Shown: one piece after another, positions 1 through 6,619 of the stretch
Position numbering within the stretch: the first letter of the stretch is position 1
Layout: every line of letters begins with the position of its first letter
Notes under the pieces: model-generated
Told to the model about the DNA's origin: nothing
Databases searched by the model: none
Seen by the model: the letters and a program-made list of their open reading frames with translations, nothing else
Position numbers and translations under genes: made by a program
From: Coriobacteriales bacterium
GTDB taxonomy: Bacteria; Actinomycetota; Coriobacteriia; Coriobacteriales; UBA8131
Direction: 5' to 3'
Assembly: GCA_031267175.1 (NCBI GenBank)
Contig: JAIRZP010000041.1
Coordinates: forward strand, 1 to 8,769
DNA: 8,769 nucleotides

Positions 1-201
1 GAGGACATCGGCGCACTTGTCGTCCCGATCCCTACTGCCAGGCAGCTTGCTGATACTGTACAGAGACACTATGGCTTTTTAGCTGAGTTGAGTGCGGATG
101 AAGAGATAATCGCCCGTGCAGATGAGCGTGACCGCAGCCTGGTGATTGCATTACTCAGGGCACTTCCGACTTTGCGGTTTGAGAACCTGGTACTGCGGTG
201 A
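1..201 (+). CDS. 3' end of an unrecognised gene (partial)
   Basis: An open frame runs from the first base of the window to a TGA at 199-201 and gives 66 residues, so the start lies upstream of the window. The visible part begins EDIGALVVPIPTARQ and ends RFENLVLR. It is rich in Leu, Ala, Arg and Glu and looks like a soluble, mainly helical C-terminal domain (for example a stretch around LAELSADEEIIARADERD). No catalytic motif, cysteine pair or membrane segment is visible, and I do not recognise the family. It converges on the LuxR regulator gene with only 63 bases between the stop codons, so it belongs to a separate transcription unit. That it is coding is likely from the continuous frame and ordinary residue composition; its function is unknown. 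Confidence 0.6.
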   Translation, partial: EDIGALVVPIPTARQLADTVQRHYGFLAELSADEEIIARADERDRSLVIALLRALPTLRFENLVLR

Positions 202-264
202 TTGCAGTCACAATGCCGGTACCGCATCTGGTTCATTCCTCCTGAGAAGGGCTTATTCGGAGTC

Positions 265-1857
265 CTAACCCCGCAGCAACCTCTTCTCGACCTCGCTGAT
301 CAGCTCCTGCTGGGAATTGATTGCCAGCTTGCGGTAAATCCGGTAGGTATGGGTTCTGGTGGTATGCGGAGAGATGAAGAGGCTCGCGGAGATATGCTCG
401 TTATTGCGGCCCTTTGCCAGATAGACGAAGACCTCGGTTTCGCGGGGCGACAGCCGGTATTCGTGGGCAACGGCCAGGCAAGCAGTCCGCCAGGCTCCCT
501 TTCTCGTCTCCTGCTTCTCCGGATTCTCCTCTTCCTCCTCATCAAGGGCAATCGATTCTACGAGCTGGTTTTCCCGGTAGGGCATGAGTGCAGGCCCGAG
601 CGTTATGACGAAGAGAACCACAAGACAGGGGAGAAAGAGCGTAGCGATGCTGTCGAGTTGGTAGAAATTGAGAACTGCTTGGATGCCCCAGCCAAGCGCG
701 AATCCTCCAAGCGGAGCAATAAGGCCTTTGGCAAAATGCACGAGTGGCAGCACATGATGACGGTAGGAGAGGACAACCAGCACATTCCAGTGAGCGATAA
801 AATAGCAGATGATGCCGGTGAGCAACAGGCCCGTCAGGATCAGAGGAACACCGTCGCTCAAAACAAGAAAAGCGCACACGAGCAAGGCGCAGGCGGCAAC
901 CATAGGGATGACAATGCGCTCGACGGTGGACAGGCGAGGAACCCTCCTCAGGAGCAGGAATACCACCAGCATGATGCAGCCTGCCAGGGCTGTGGCAACA
1001 ATCACGACGATGAGAGGGAGACTGCTCTGATGGGTGACTATCATAGTGCAGAGCACGGTTGCCGCCGTAAAGGAGAGCACCCCCGGGGTAAACAGGGCAC
1101 GATACGAGAGCTTGATCGAATCTCTCTCGCTGTCTGATCTGTGCCCTGGCCTGGAAACTGACCCGCAATCTGACCCGTCGTCTGACCCGTGTTCTCGCTC
1201 GCGGTTTGGCACGACAACCAAAGGCCTCTCGTACCTTGAGACAACCAGCAACTGCAGGATGCACGAAGCCGTATACAAAGCACCCGAGAAGACGAGGGAA
1301 ACCATCCACGGCGCAAATACCATGAGGGTGCAGAGCAGACCGGCAAAGGCAATGGTGCAGCTGAGGATGACTGCCGAGACCCTGTTGTCGGATCGCCCTC
1401 TGTCGGTGGCGCTCCACGCGCTTCCCCAGGAGAGCAGCAGAAAGCTGAAACTGATGCCCAGGAGTGCCCAGGCCAGAGCCCTGATCCAAAACGGTACCAC
1501 CGTACCGGAAATGTCCAAGCCGGTCACGCAGTAGAGCGGGCAGGCAAACACCAGCTCTGTTGCCACGAGCCTCTTAGAGGTGACCCAGGCCGAAAGGCGC
1601 TCAATCAAACGAAAAAAGCTGATCCATTGAAACACAGCAAGCGTCAGCAGGCCAAAGAAGTGCAGCAGCAGTTCAGAAAACAGGTCGCTTCCCTGCGTCG
1701 CAAACAGGCCGCTCGCAAAAAACAGGATAAAGCAGGCCCACAAAAAGCTGAATCCCAGGGCTACGAGAAAAGAAGGGAGTGCGAACGTATCCTTCTCAAA
1801 CGCTGAGGAATCACCGCTCTCACCTCGCAAAATACCTGCTGTACTACTCTCAAACAT
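265..1857 (-). CDS. Membrane-bound LuxR-family transcriptional regulator
   Basis: This 530-residue protein has two parts. Residues from about 28 to 425 form about twelve hydrophobic segments (the first around SFLVALGFSFLWACFILFF). They fall into two halves separated by a hydrophilic loop near residues 217-247 that contains the tetrapeptide repeat GSDD-GSDC-GSVS. After an acidic linker (DEEEEENPEK), the last 64 residues are a LuxR/GerE helix-turn-helix domain: LSPRETEVFVYLAKGRNNEHISASLFISPHTTRTHTYRIYRKL shows the usual S-x-R-E-x-E-V start and the recognition-helix region. The start is supported by GGAGGG just 3-4 bases before the ATG. Regulators of this build, common in Eggerthellaceae, are often encoded beside redox enzymes, where the membrane half presumably senses a small molecule. 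It is divergent from the molybdenum enzyme operon, which it probably controls. The ligand is not visible. Confidence 0.9.
   Translation of the reverse strand: MFESSTAGILRGESGDSSAFEKDTFALPSFLVALGFSFLWACFILFFASGLFATQGSDLFSELLLHFFGLLTLAVFQWISFFRLIERLSAWVTSKRLVATELVFACPLYCVTGLDISGTVVPFWIRALAWALLGISFSFLLLSWGSAWSATDRGRSDNRVSAVILSCTIAFAGLLCTLMVFAPWMVSLVFSGALYTASCILQLLVVSRYERPLVVVPNREREHGSDDGSDCGSVSRPGHRSDSERDSIKLSYRALFTPGVLSFTAATVLCTMIVTHQSSLPLIVVIVATALAGCIMLVVFLLLRRVPRLSTVERIVIPMVAACALLVCAFLVLSDGVPLILTGLLLTGIICYFIAHWNVLVVLSYRHHVLPLVHFAKGLIAPLGGFALGWGIQAVLNFYQLDSIATLFLPCLVVLFVITLGPALMPYRENQLVESIALDEEEEENPEKQETRKGAWRTACLAVAHEYRLSPRETEVFVYLAKGRNNEHISASLFISPHTTRTHTYRIYRKLAINSQQELISEVEKRLLRG
1158..1193. 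repeat. Three-copy 12-bp tandem repeat inside the LuxR gene
   Basis: CTGACCCG occurs at 1158, 1170 and 1182, an exact 12-base period with a variable four-base spacer (caat, tcgt, tgtt). On the minus strand it encodes the loop repeat GSDD-GSDC-GSVS between the two halves of the membrane domain. Because 12 is a multiple of 3, gain or loss of a copy would keep the frame. Confidence 0.85.
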
Positions 1858-1894
1858 ACACCCTCCAATTACGTTTCACATACAGGGACATACA
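1854..1894. promoter_or_regulatory. Triple ACATACA repeat upstream of and across the LuxR start codon
   Basis: The heptamer ACATACA (TGTATGT on the coding strand of the regulator) occurs at 1854-1860, 1878-1884 and 1888-1894. The last two are spaced by exactly 10 bases, one helical turn. The first overlaps the regulator's start codon (1855-1857). Repeats on the same face of the helix just upstream of a regulator gene suggest autoregulation, but no binding data exist and the motif is AT-biased and short. Confidence 0.35.
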
Positions 1895-1921
1895 AAAGCC
1901 AAACAATCATACGGCTGAGCT

Positions 1922-1979
1922 ACTGGCAAGGAGCGGAGCGCCTTTTATTATATGCCACATCATCAGCAGACTGGCAAGG
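1922..1979. repeat. Direct repeat ACTGGCAAGG in the divergent promoter region
   Basis: ACTGGCAAGG is present exactly at 1922-1931 and again at 1970-1979, 48 bases apart, flanking the candidate -10 box of the molybdenum enzyme operon. The first copy overlaps its possible -35 element. It could be an operator for the divergent LuxR regulator. Two 10-base identical copies in about 150 bases is unlikely but not impossible by chance. Confidence 0.4.
1923..1951 (+). promoter_or_regulatory. Candidate promoter of the molybdenum enzyme operon
   Basis: CTGGCA at 1923-1928 (four of six to TTGACA) and TATTAT at 1946-1951 (five of six to TATAAT) are separated by 17 bases, the ideal sigma70 spacing. The AT-rich patch TTTTATTATATG stands out in a GC-rich background. 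It would leave a leader of roughly 55 bases before the ATG at 2014. A weak -35 is consistent with activator dependence, which fits the divergent LuxR-family gene. Confidence 0.45.
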
Positions 1980-2013
1980 CTGCGACAGAGGAGCACAACG
2001 GAAGGAGTTGAGA

Positions 2014-4656
2014 ATGGCCACTACAATGACCGCAGAACGAGACGTGGGACAAGGAGTCGAGGTGTTTACCACGTGCTCAACAGCAGGGCCGATGTTCGTG
2101 CACGTTAAGGAGGGAAGGATACTCAGGATTGAGCCCATGCAGTTCGACCCTCGCAAGGTAAAGAGCTGGCAGGTCGAGGCCCAGGGACAGACCTACAAGC
2201 CGCCGCTGACCCATCCGCTTCTGCCCTGGGGTATCACCTCAAAGCACATGGCGTATTCCGAACACCGGGTCAACTATCCCATGAAACGCGTGGACTGGGA
2301 TCCCTACGGCCAGAGAAACGCGGACAAGCGAGGCCAGAGCGGCTACGCAAGAATCTCCTGGGATGAAACCTTCAAGATTCTGGAGGACGAGTACAACCGC
2401 ATCCTTGATGAGCACGGCCCCTCGGCCCTCTGCTATACGCATTCCGCGCATCCCGAGTGGGGCTCACTTCACTATCTTTTCAGCGACCTGTACCGCTTTC
2501 GGGACCTCTTCGGAGGAACCTACCTGGAGTTTACCCCCAATTCCTGGGAGGGCTGGGCGAGTGGAGGCCCCTTCCTGTGGGGCTTTTGGATGGGACACGG
2601 CATTCCTCCCGCAGAAGACACCCTTCAGGATATATCGCTTGAGTCGGACCTCATCATTCTCTGGGGCAGCGATCCGATGTTTCACAACGTGTATAACGGT
2701 ATTGACACGGCGCGGCTCTGGCAGTGGTGGCATGACCTCGGCAAGGAGATTATCGTCATAGACCCGCTGTTCAATGAGACGGCAGCGGCAGTCGCCGACG
2801 TTTGGCTCCCCCTCTATCCGGGCACGGATAACGCGCTGGCCGCTGCCATCGCCTATCAGTGGATAGTGGACGACACCTATGACCGGGAATACCTCGACAC
2901 CCATACGGTCGGTTTTGACGAGGAGCATATGAGCTTTGAGTATAACGAGGCCTATCTGGATGTCCATCCAGCTTGGCGAGGCAATCTCCCTGAGGCGGGA
3001 ACACCGGGCATGTCCTTCAAGAGCTATATCATGGGAGAGGGCCCCGACGGCATTGCCAAGACACCCACGTGGGCGGCGGAAATCTGCGGTATCGAGGCCC
3101 GCAAAATCGTTGCGCTCGCACGGGCATGGGCCAAGCGGCCCACCTCGCTGTGGGGTTCTCTCGGAGGTCAGTGCCGACGCACGTTTGGGCATGAGGTCGC
3201 CCGTATGATCGGCACGCTCATCACCATGCGGGGCATGGGTACCCCCGGGAATAACCTCATTGGCGGAGGGCTCTCACTCTCCGGCCCCTACGATGGACAG
3301 CGGCAGCTTGGCCCCACCGGGTATGCCGACGGCGGAATGAACGTCGTGCTCGATAACTACTACCCCAATCCGGTTGCCCAGGCAAAGATCACCTTTACCA
3401 AGCTGATGGACTGCGTCAAGCACCCACCGCAGAAGTGGCGTGGCGGGCATCTCGATAACTTTGGACCCGAGATGTTCTTTGACGAGGTGGAGTATCCGCA
3501 GCCCGGCTGCACGGAGATTCGGTTGCTGTGGATGCGCGGCTCAACGCTCACCAATCCTCCCGACCACAAGAACAACAACATCGCCTACACCGATCCGCAG
3601 ATAGAGACCCTGGTGGTGGCGGCCCCGTGGTTTGACCGGGACTGCCGTTTTGCCGACCTCGTGCTCCCGATAACGACGATATTCGAGCGGCAGGACATTA
3701 CCGAGCCGGCCTCCGTTGGGCAGTACGTTCCCCCTGCCTATAACTCGCTTCGCTCTGCGGTGTACAACCAGAAGGCCATTGAGCCGGTGGGCGAGAGCAA
3801 GACCGACCTGGAGATCTTTGAGGAGCTTGCCTGCCGCCTGGGGAGGGGAGAGGAGTTCATGGAGGGCAATACCGAGGAGACGATTCTCCAGAAGATGTTT
3901 GCGCGCACGAATATCCCCCTGGAATACGATGCGTTCAAGCAGGAGGGTTATTATGTCTGGCCGGCGCTCGACGACTATGTGCCGAGCAAGCAGTTCCAGC
4001 GCTTCCACGACAACCCCGTGGGCGGCGAGAACGTCATGGAGACGCCCACGGGCAAGGTGGAGATCTATTCAACCCTGATAGCGGCGTTTTATGGTGAAGA
4101 GAACCATCCGGAGATTCCCGCTGTGCCGCATTATATTCCGGAGGTGGACGGGCGCTATGACGAGCGGCGCAAGAAGTATCCCCTGCAGCAGCTCATGGCC
4201 CACCCCAAGTTCCGATTCCACGGAAAGTATGACAAGGATCCCTGGCTCACAGAGAACTACAAGGTCTACGGGGAGGACGGATACGCCTACGAGCCCTGTC
4301 TGCTCAATCCGGCGGATGCCAGGGCCCGTGGCATAGCAGACGGCAACATCATCCGCTGCTTCAATGACCGTGGCGAGATTCTCGCCGGAGCCGTAATCTC
4401 TGAGCGCGTGATGGAAGGCGTTGCTCAGATGACCTACGGCGCCTGGAATGACCCGCTGAGTCCCGAGCCGGGGGCGCTTGACAGAAGCGGCGACGGCAAC
4501 GTCCTGTCCTACGCTGGCCCGCAGTCCATCCATCACGTTGGCGGGGCGTTCAATTCCTCTCTCATGGAGGTTGAGAAGGTAGACATCGATGAAATCCTTG
4601 CTCGGTATCCTCAGGGTGCCGCGGGCACCTGGAGTTCTTGGAACAGGGAGGGCTAA
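2014..4656 (+). CDS. Molybdopterin oxidoreductase large subunit, pyrogallol transhydroxylase / catechol dehydroxylase type
   Basis: The protein has 880 residues, close to the 875 of the Pelobacter acidigallici transhydroxylase alpha subunit. The ATG at 2014 is chosen over an in-frame TTG at 2008 because AAGGAG ends 6 bases before it. It belongs to the DMSO reductase family binding bis-MGD molybdenum. The N-terminal region (VFTTCSTAGPMFVHVKEGRI) has a single Cys and so lacks the CxxCxxxC iron-sulfur site of most family members; there is no twin-arginine signal, so it should be cytoplasmic. By alignment with the Pelobacter sequence as I remember it, Ser177 (PNSWEGW) is the probable Mo ligand, and His146 and Tyr437 match catalytic His144 and Tyr404. 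Asp174, Arg153, Trp354 and Cys557 are not kept (Asn176, Leu155, a three-residue deletion, Thr). The C-terminal part (LNPADARARGIADGN) is the usual MGD-binding domain. Electrons pass through the next gene's product. The substrate is probably a catechol or trihydroxybenzene; which one is inference. Confidence 0.9.
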   Translation: MATTMTAERDVGQGVEVFTTCSTAGPMFVHVKEGRILRIEPMQFDPRKVKSWQVEAQGQTYKPPLTHPLLPWGITSKHMAYSEHRVNYPMKRVDWDPYGQRNADKRGQSGYARISWDETFKILEDEYNRILDEHGPSALCYTHSAHPEWGSLHYLFSDLYRFRDLFGGTYLEFTPNSWEGWASGGPFLWGFWMGHGIPPAEDTLQDISLESDLIILWGSDPMFHNVYNGIDTARLWQWWHDLGKEIIVIDPLFNETAAAVADVWLPLYPGTDNALAAAIAYQWIVDDTYDREYLDTHTVGFDEEHMSFEYNEAYLDVHPAWRGNLPEAGTPGMSFKSYIMGEGPDGIAKTPTWAAEICGIEARKIVALARAWAKRPTSLWGSLGGQCRRTFGHEVARMIGTLITMRGMGTPGNNLIGGGLSLSGPYDGQRQLGPTGYADGGMNVVLDNYYPNPVAQAKITFTKLMDCVKHPPQKWRGGHLDNFGPEMFFDEVEYPQPGCTEIRLLWMRGSTLTNPPDHKNNNIAYTDPQIETLVVAAPWFDRDCRFADLVLPITTIFERQDITEPASVGQYVPPAYNSLRSAVYNQKAIEPVGESKTDLEIFEELACRLGRGEEFMEGNTEETILQKMFARTNIPLEYDAFKQEGYYVWPALDDYVPSKQFQRFHDNPVGGENVMETPTGKVEIYSTLIAAFYGEENHPEIPAVPHYIPEVDGRYDERRKKYPLQQLMAHPKFRFHGKYDKDPWLTENYKVYGEDGYAYEPCLLNPADARARGIADGNIIRCFNDRGEILAGAVISERVMEGVAQMTYGAWNDPLSPEPGALDRSGDGNVLSYAGPQSIHHVGGAFNSSLMEVEKVDIDEILARYPQGAAGTWSSWNREG

Positions 4657-4657
4657 C

Positions 4658-5479
4658 ATGAAAACGCTTCTCATAGATGCTGAGCGCTGTATTCAGTGCT
4701 GCAATTGTCAAAACGCCTGCAAGGACGAACACTGCGACAACAGCTGGCCTCCCCTTGCCGCACCACAGGGCCCCGGCCAGTTCTGGATACAAATCCATGA
4801 GGCTCAGTCCGGCGACGGCAGCCGCATTCAGGTAGACCGAACCCCGCTGCCGTGCCAACACTGCGCGGATGCTCCCTGCATACAGGCAGGCAAGGGCGCG
4901 GTCTATCGGCGAGACGACGGCATCGTCATCATCGACCCCGTCAAGGCTGAGGGGATGAGGGATCTGGTTGATGCCTGTCCCTACGAGAAGATCTTCTGGA
5001 ACGACGAGCTCAAGCTCGCTCAGAAATGCACGCTGTGTGCGCATCTGCTCGACAGCAACTGGCAGGAGCCTCGCTGCGTAACGGCCTGCCCCGTCGACGC
5101 ACTGAGCTTTGTGGAAGAAGCGGAGCTTACGCCAGAGAATCTCCACGCTCCCCTGGAAAGACTGCATCCGGAGTACGGAACCGCTCCCCGGGTGGCCTAC
5201 CTGAATCTGCCCAAGCCCTGGGTGGCTGGTGCGGTCTACTGTCCCGATTCCGACAGTTGCCTGGAGGGTGTCACGGTGCGCCTGGTCAGTGAGCCGCTGG
5301 GGGCTTTTTACACAACGACCACAGACTTCCTCGGAGAGTTCAAGCTTAAAGACGTTGAGCCCGGCATCTACCGCCTCACGCTCAATAAGGAAGGGTATCA
5401 GGAAAAGACCCTGCGCAAGGTCGATGCACGAGAAGGTATCAACGTCAAGGAGCTGAGGCTCTACGAGTTTACGCAGTAG
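4658..5479 (+). CDS. 4Fe-4S ferredoxin-type small subunit with C-terminal Cna-B-like domain
   Basis: This 273-residue partner starts one base after the stop of the large subunit; GGAGG six bases before the ATG at 4658 decides the start over an upstream in-frame ATG at 4589. Twelve cysteines can hold three [4Fe-4S] clusters: C11/C14/C17 with C144, C124/C127/C140 with C21, and C66/C69/C74 with C107. The fourth cluster of the usual DmsB-type fold is absent (the fourth Cys of motif two is Gly78 and motif three is reduced to one CP). This is the pattern of the transhydroxylase beta subunit. Residues from about 185 to the end (GAVYCPDSD ... GVTVRLVS ... DFLGEFKLKDVEPGIYRLTL) form a carboxypeptidase-regulatory/Cna-B-like beta-sandwich, also found in that beta subunit and of similar total length. 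No signal peptide or membrane segment is seen. It should relay electrons to or from the Mo site in the cytoplasm. Confidence 0.92.
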   Translation: MKTLLIDAERCIQCCNCQNACKDEHCDNSWPPLAAPQGPGQFWIQIHEAQSGDGSRIQVDRTPLPCQHCADAPCIQAGKGAVYRRDDGIVIIDPVKAEGMRDLVDACPYEKIFWNDELKLAQKCTLCAHLLDSNWQEPRCVTACPVDALSFVEEAELTPENLHAPLERLHPEYGTAPRVAYLNLPKPWVAGAVYCPDSDSCLEGVTVRLVSEPLGAFYTTTTDFLGEFKLKDVEPGIYRLTLNKEGYQEKTLRKVDAREGINVKELRLYEFTQ

Positions 5480-5731
5480 CAGAGCGGGCGACAGGGGTGT
5501 TGGAGTCCTGAGAAGTACCAGCTCATTGTCTCCCACCCCTCGAAGTCCAGATTTGCGCCCCTTTGAGTTTTGCGGAGGTCCGGAGCGCGTCTGATGGCGA
5601 CAGTGAATACATCAATGCCTCCCTCGCCCCTGCTACAGAGGCACAGAGTTGCAGAGTGGAGTTGTGCCGTCGCGAGGCGGCTGAGTGTAGTCAGGTATGC
5701 AGAGAAGTTGGGAAGGACAGGGTGAAACCGC
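5480..5731. other. Non-coding gap between the operon and the zinc-ribbon gene
   Basis: Apart from the hairpin at its start I find no convincing gene or promoter here. A second weak stem can form from GGCACA (5640-5645) and TGTGCC (5663-5668). A 43-codon frame from ATG 5594 to TGA 5723-5725 is open with GGAG eight bases upstream, but its Arg-rich product resembles nothing known and I do not call it. Confidence 0.5.
5493..5540 (+). terminator. Hairpin after the molybdenum enzyme operon, possible terminator
   Basis: Fourteen bases after the operon's stop codon, AGGGGTG (5493-5499) and GGAG (5502-5505), interrupted by a TT bulge, can pair with CTCC (5530-5533) and CACCCCT (5534-5540). This gives 11 base pairs around a 24-base loop. 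There is no U-tract after it, so a classical intrinsic terminator is not supported; it may instead slow exonucleases or assist another termination mode. Confidence 0.35.
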
Positions 5732-6106
5732 ATGTGCTTTAGGCCACCAACCGTTGAAATGACAGACAATTCCTGCCCGGAGTGCGGCACGGAGAACCTC
5801 CTCGGTGCCCGCAAATGCAAGGGCTGTGGGGCAGCGCTGGATTCAGGGCCGGCCGCCGCAAAGGCAGCACCTCCCTCGGCTGGTGCCGCTGCCGACGCTG
5901 CCGCATTGGGCAAAACGGCTACGGGGGCTGTCGCTCCCTCTGGCGCACCCAGACCCCCCGGGGCACCCAGACCTCCCGGGGGGCCGCCATCGGCCCCATC
6001 GGCCCCTGGCACACCGGGAGTTCCAGGAGCGATGAACGTTCCTGGAGCCCCCAAAGCCCCCGGGGCCCCGAACTTTCCCGGAGGGCCCAAGCCCCCGGGG
6101 GCATAG
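5732..6106 (+). CDS. Zinc-ribbon protein with collagen-like Pro/Gly/Ala tail, possibly frameshifted
   Basis: This 124-residue product begins with a small zinc ribbon: Cys15, Cys18, Cys29 and Cys32 in CPEC-x10-CKGC. From about residue 38 it is almost entirely Ala, Pro and Gly, first an Ala-rich linker and then a repeated PGAP/GAPRPP tail that resembles collagen-like sequence. GGTGA six bases upstream favours ATG 5732; an internal ATG at 5759 would start at the common MTDN-CPEC position but has no visible Shine-Dalgarno. Zinc ribbons followed by flexible linkers usually precede a membrane or other folded domain, which is missing here. The adjacent frame downstream has a hydrophobic segment, so the gene may have lost its C-terminal domain through an indel in the C5G5 run at 6092-6101. 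Function is unknown. Confidence 0.6.
   Translation: MCFRPPTVEMTDNSCPECGTENLLGARKCKGCGAALDSGPAAAKAAPPSAGAAADAAALGKTATGAVAPSGAPRPPGAPRPPGGPPSAPSAPGTPGVPGAMNVPGAPKAPGAPNFPGGPKPPGA
5945..5980 (+). repeat. Two-copy 18-bp tandem repeat in the zinc-ribbon gene
   Basis: GCACCCAGACC-C-CCCGGG at 5945-5962 is followed directly by the same 18 bases with one change (C to T) at 5963-5980. Each unit encodes the six residues of GAPRPP in circular order. It shows that the collagen-like tail grew by in-frame duplication. Confidence 0.85.
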
Positions 6107-6258
6107 AGAGGTTCCTCCCTATCCCGGCGTTATGGGGCCCCTGCTTCGTTATCAGCATCATCTTTGACCCGCTGTGCTCATGGATAACGAGAAAGATGTT
6201 TCGTGTTCCGGCACCGGTACAGGATGTGGGCGAGGCAAAGAGGGAAGCGTCGGCGTAG
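6107..6258 (+). pseudogene. Possible detached C-terminal remnant of the zinc-ribbon protein
   Basis: Shifting frame at the C5G5 run before the TAG at 6104-6106 joins the collagen-like tail to a further open stretch ending at TAG 6256-6258. It reads RFLPIPALWGPCFVISIIFDPLCSWI followed by a polar end, QDVGEAKREASA. A hydrophobic segment after a Pro/Gly linker, then an A-K-x-x-A-type tail, is loosely like the CD225/dispanin domain that often follows such linkers in actinobacterial proteins. The match is short, the stretch is shorter than a full CD225 domain and could be chance reading of GC-rich DNA. A sequencing indel in the homopolymer is equally possible. Confidence 0.25.
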
Positions 6259-6439
6259 ACAGGTAGTCCTACGCTCAACTATACATCCTGTCGGTGCGTC
6301 AGGCTTCTCAGGCTTTGCGAAAATTATCCTCCGAGTGCTCTCCCTATTTTCTGTCTTGAATGCTCAAACGGTGCGCAAACATAAGCGTCAATGTGCTAAG
6401 ATATATGCAGCCAAATCAGAATATGGAAGGAGGTTGGCG
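6259..6439. promoter_or_regulatory. Gap before the GNAT module with a candidate extended -10 promoter
   Basis: Base composition falls from GC-rich to AT-richer in this stretch. TGCTAAGAT at 6394-6402 fits an extended -10 element (TGn followed by TAAGAT, four of six to TATAAT). No good -35 hexamer lies 16-18 bases upstream. If used, transcription would begin near 6409, about 30 bases before the ATG at 6440. No other feature is visible. Confidence 0.35.
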
Positions 6440-6619
6440 ATGGCTACTTCAAGCATTGGGCGCGCCATTGTTCTCAATGACGAAATGGCAGACAGACTGA
6501 TAGAACAGATGGAGGAAGTTGAAGCTAATCCTCCGACGCCCCATACAGTCAAGATAAAATGGGGAGACCCCAAGAAGTTCGCTGAAGCGTTGAGCCGAAA
6601 ATACGCACATGAGGAGTGA
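6440..6619 (+). CDS. Small protein paired with a GNAT acetyltransferase, putative antitoxin
   Basis: The 59-residue product starts at ATG 6440, six bases after a near-perfect Shine-Dalgarno (GGAAGGAGG, 6425-6433); the in-frame upstream ATG at 6203 lacks one. It begins MATSSIGRAIVLNDEMADRL, a short strand followed by a helix, and ends with a charged segment (KIKWGDPKKFAEALSRKY). It is not the ribbon-helix-helix DUF1778 type that usually accompanies TacT-like GNAT toxins. Its last 11 bases overlap the start of the acetyltransferase gene, so the two are translationally coupled, with the small protein made first as in most toxin-antitoxin operons. Lower GC than the flanks suggests acquisition with its partner. 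The antitoxin role is inferred from context; no family is recognised with certainty. Confidence 0.7.
   Translation: MATSSIGRAIVLNDEMADRLIEQMEEVEANPPTPHTVKIKWGDPKKFAEALSRKYAHEE

Noticed and set aside
194..226. TGCGGT/ACCGCA inverted repeat at the end of the first gene
   Set aside because: Only six pairs with a loop of 21 bases and no U-tract; too weak to call a terminator.
202..1137. Long plus-strand open frame opposite the LuxR gene
   Set aside because: It is antisense to a gene with clear domains and a good start signal; its product is low-complexity, rich in charged residues and Gln/Asn/His, and resembles nothing.
4562..5536. Long minus-strand open frame across the ferredoxin-type gene
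   Set aside because: It overlaps a gene with twelve ordered cluster cysteines on the other strand; long antisense frames are expected in high-GC DNA.
5594..5725. 43-codon plus-strand frame just before the zinc-ribbon gene
   Set aside because: GGAG lies eight bases upstream, but the Arg-rich product has no recognisable feature and a frame this short is common by chance in GC-rich DNA.
5461..6090. Minus-strand collagen-like frame opposite the zinc-ribbon gene
   Set aside because: The Gly-X-Y pattern arises from complementarity of Pro and Gly codons; the frame starts at TTG without a Shine-Dalgarno and runs on into the operon's end.
6203..6439. Upstream in-frame extension of the putative antitoxin
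   Set aside because: No start signal at 6203 and an Arg/Lys-rich low-complexity product, whereas ATG 6440 has a near-perfect Shine-Dalgarno.
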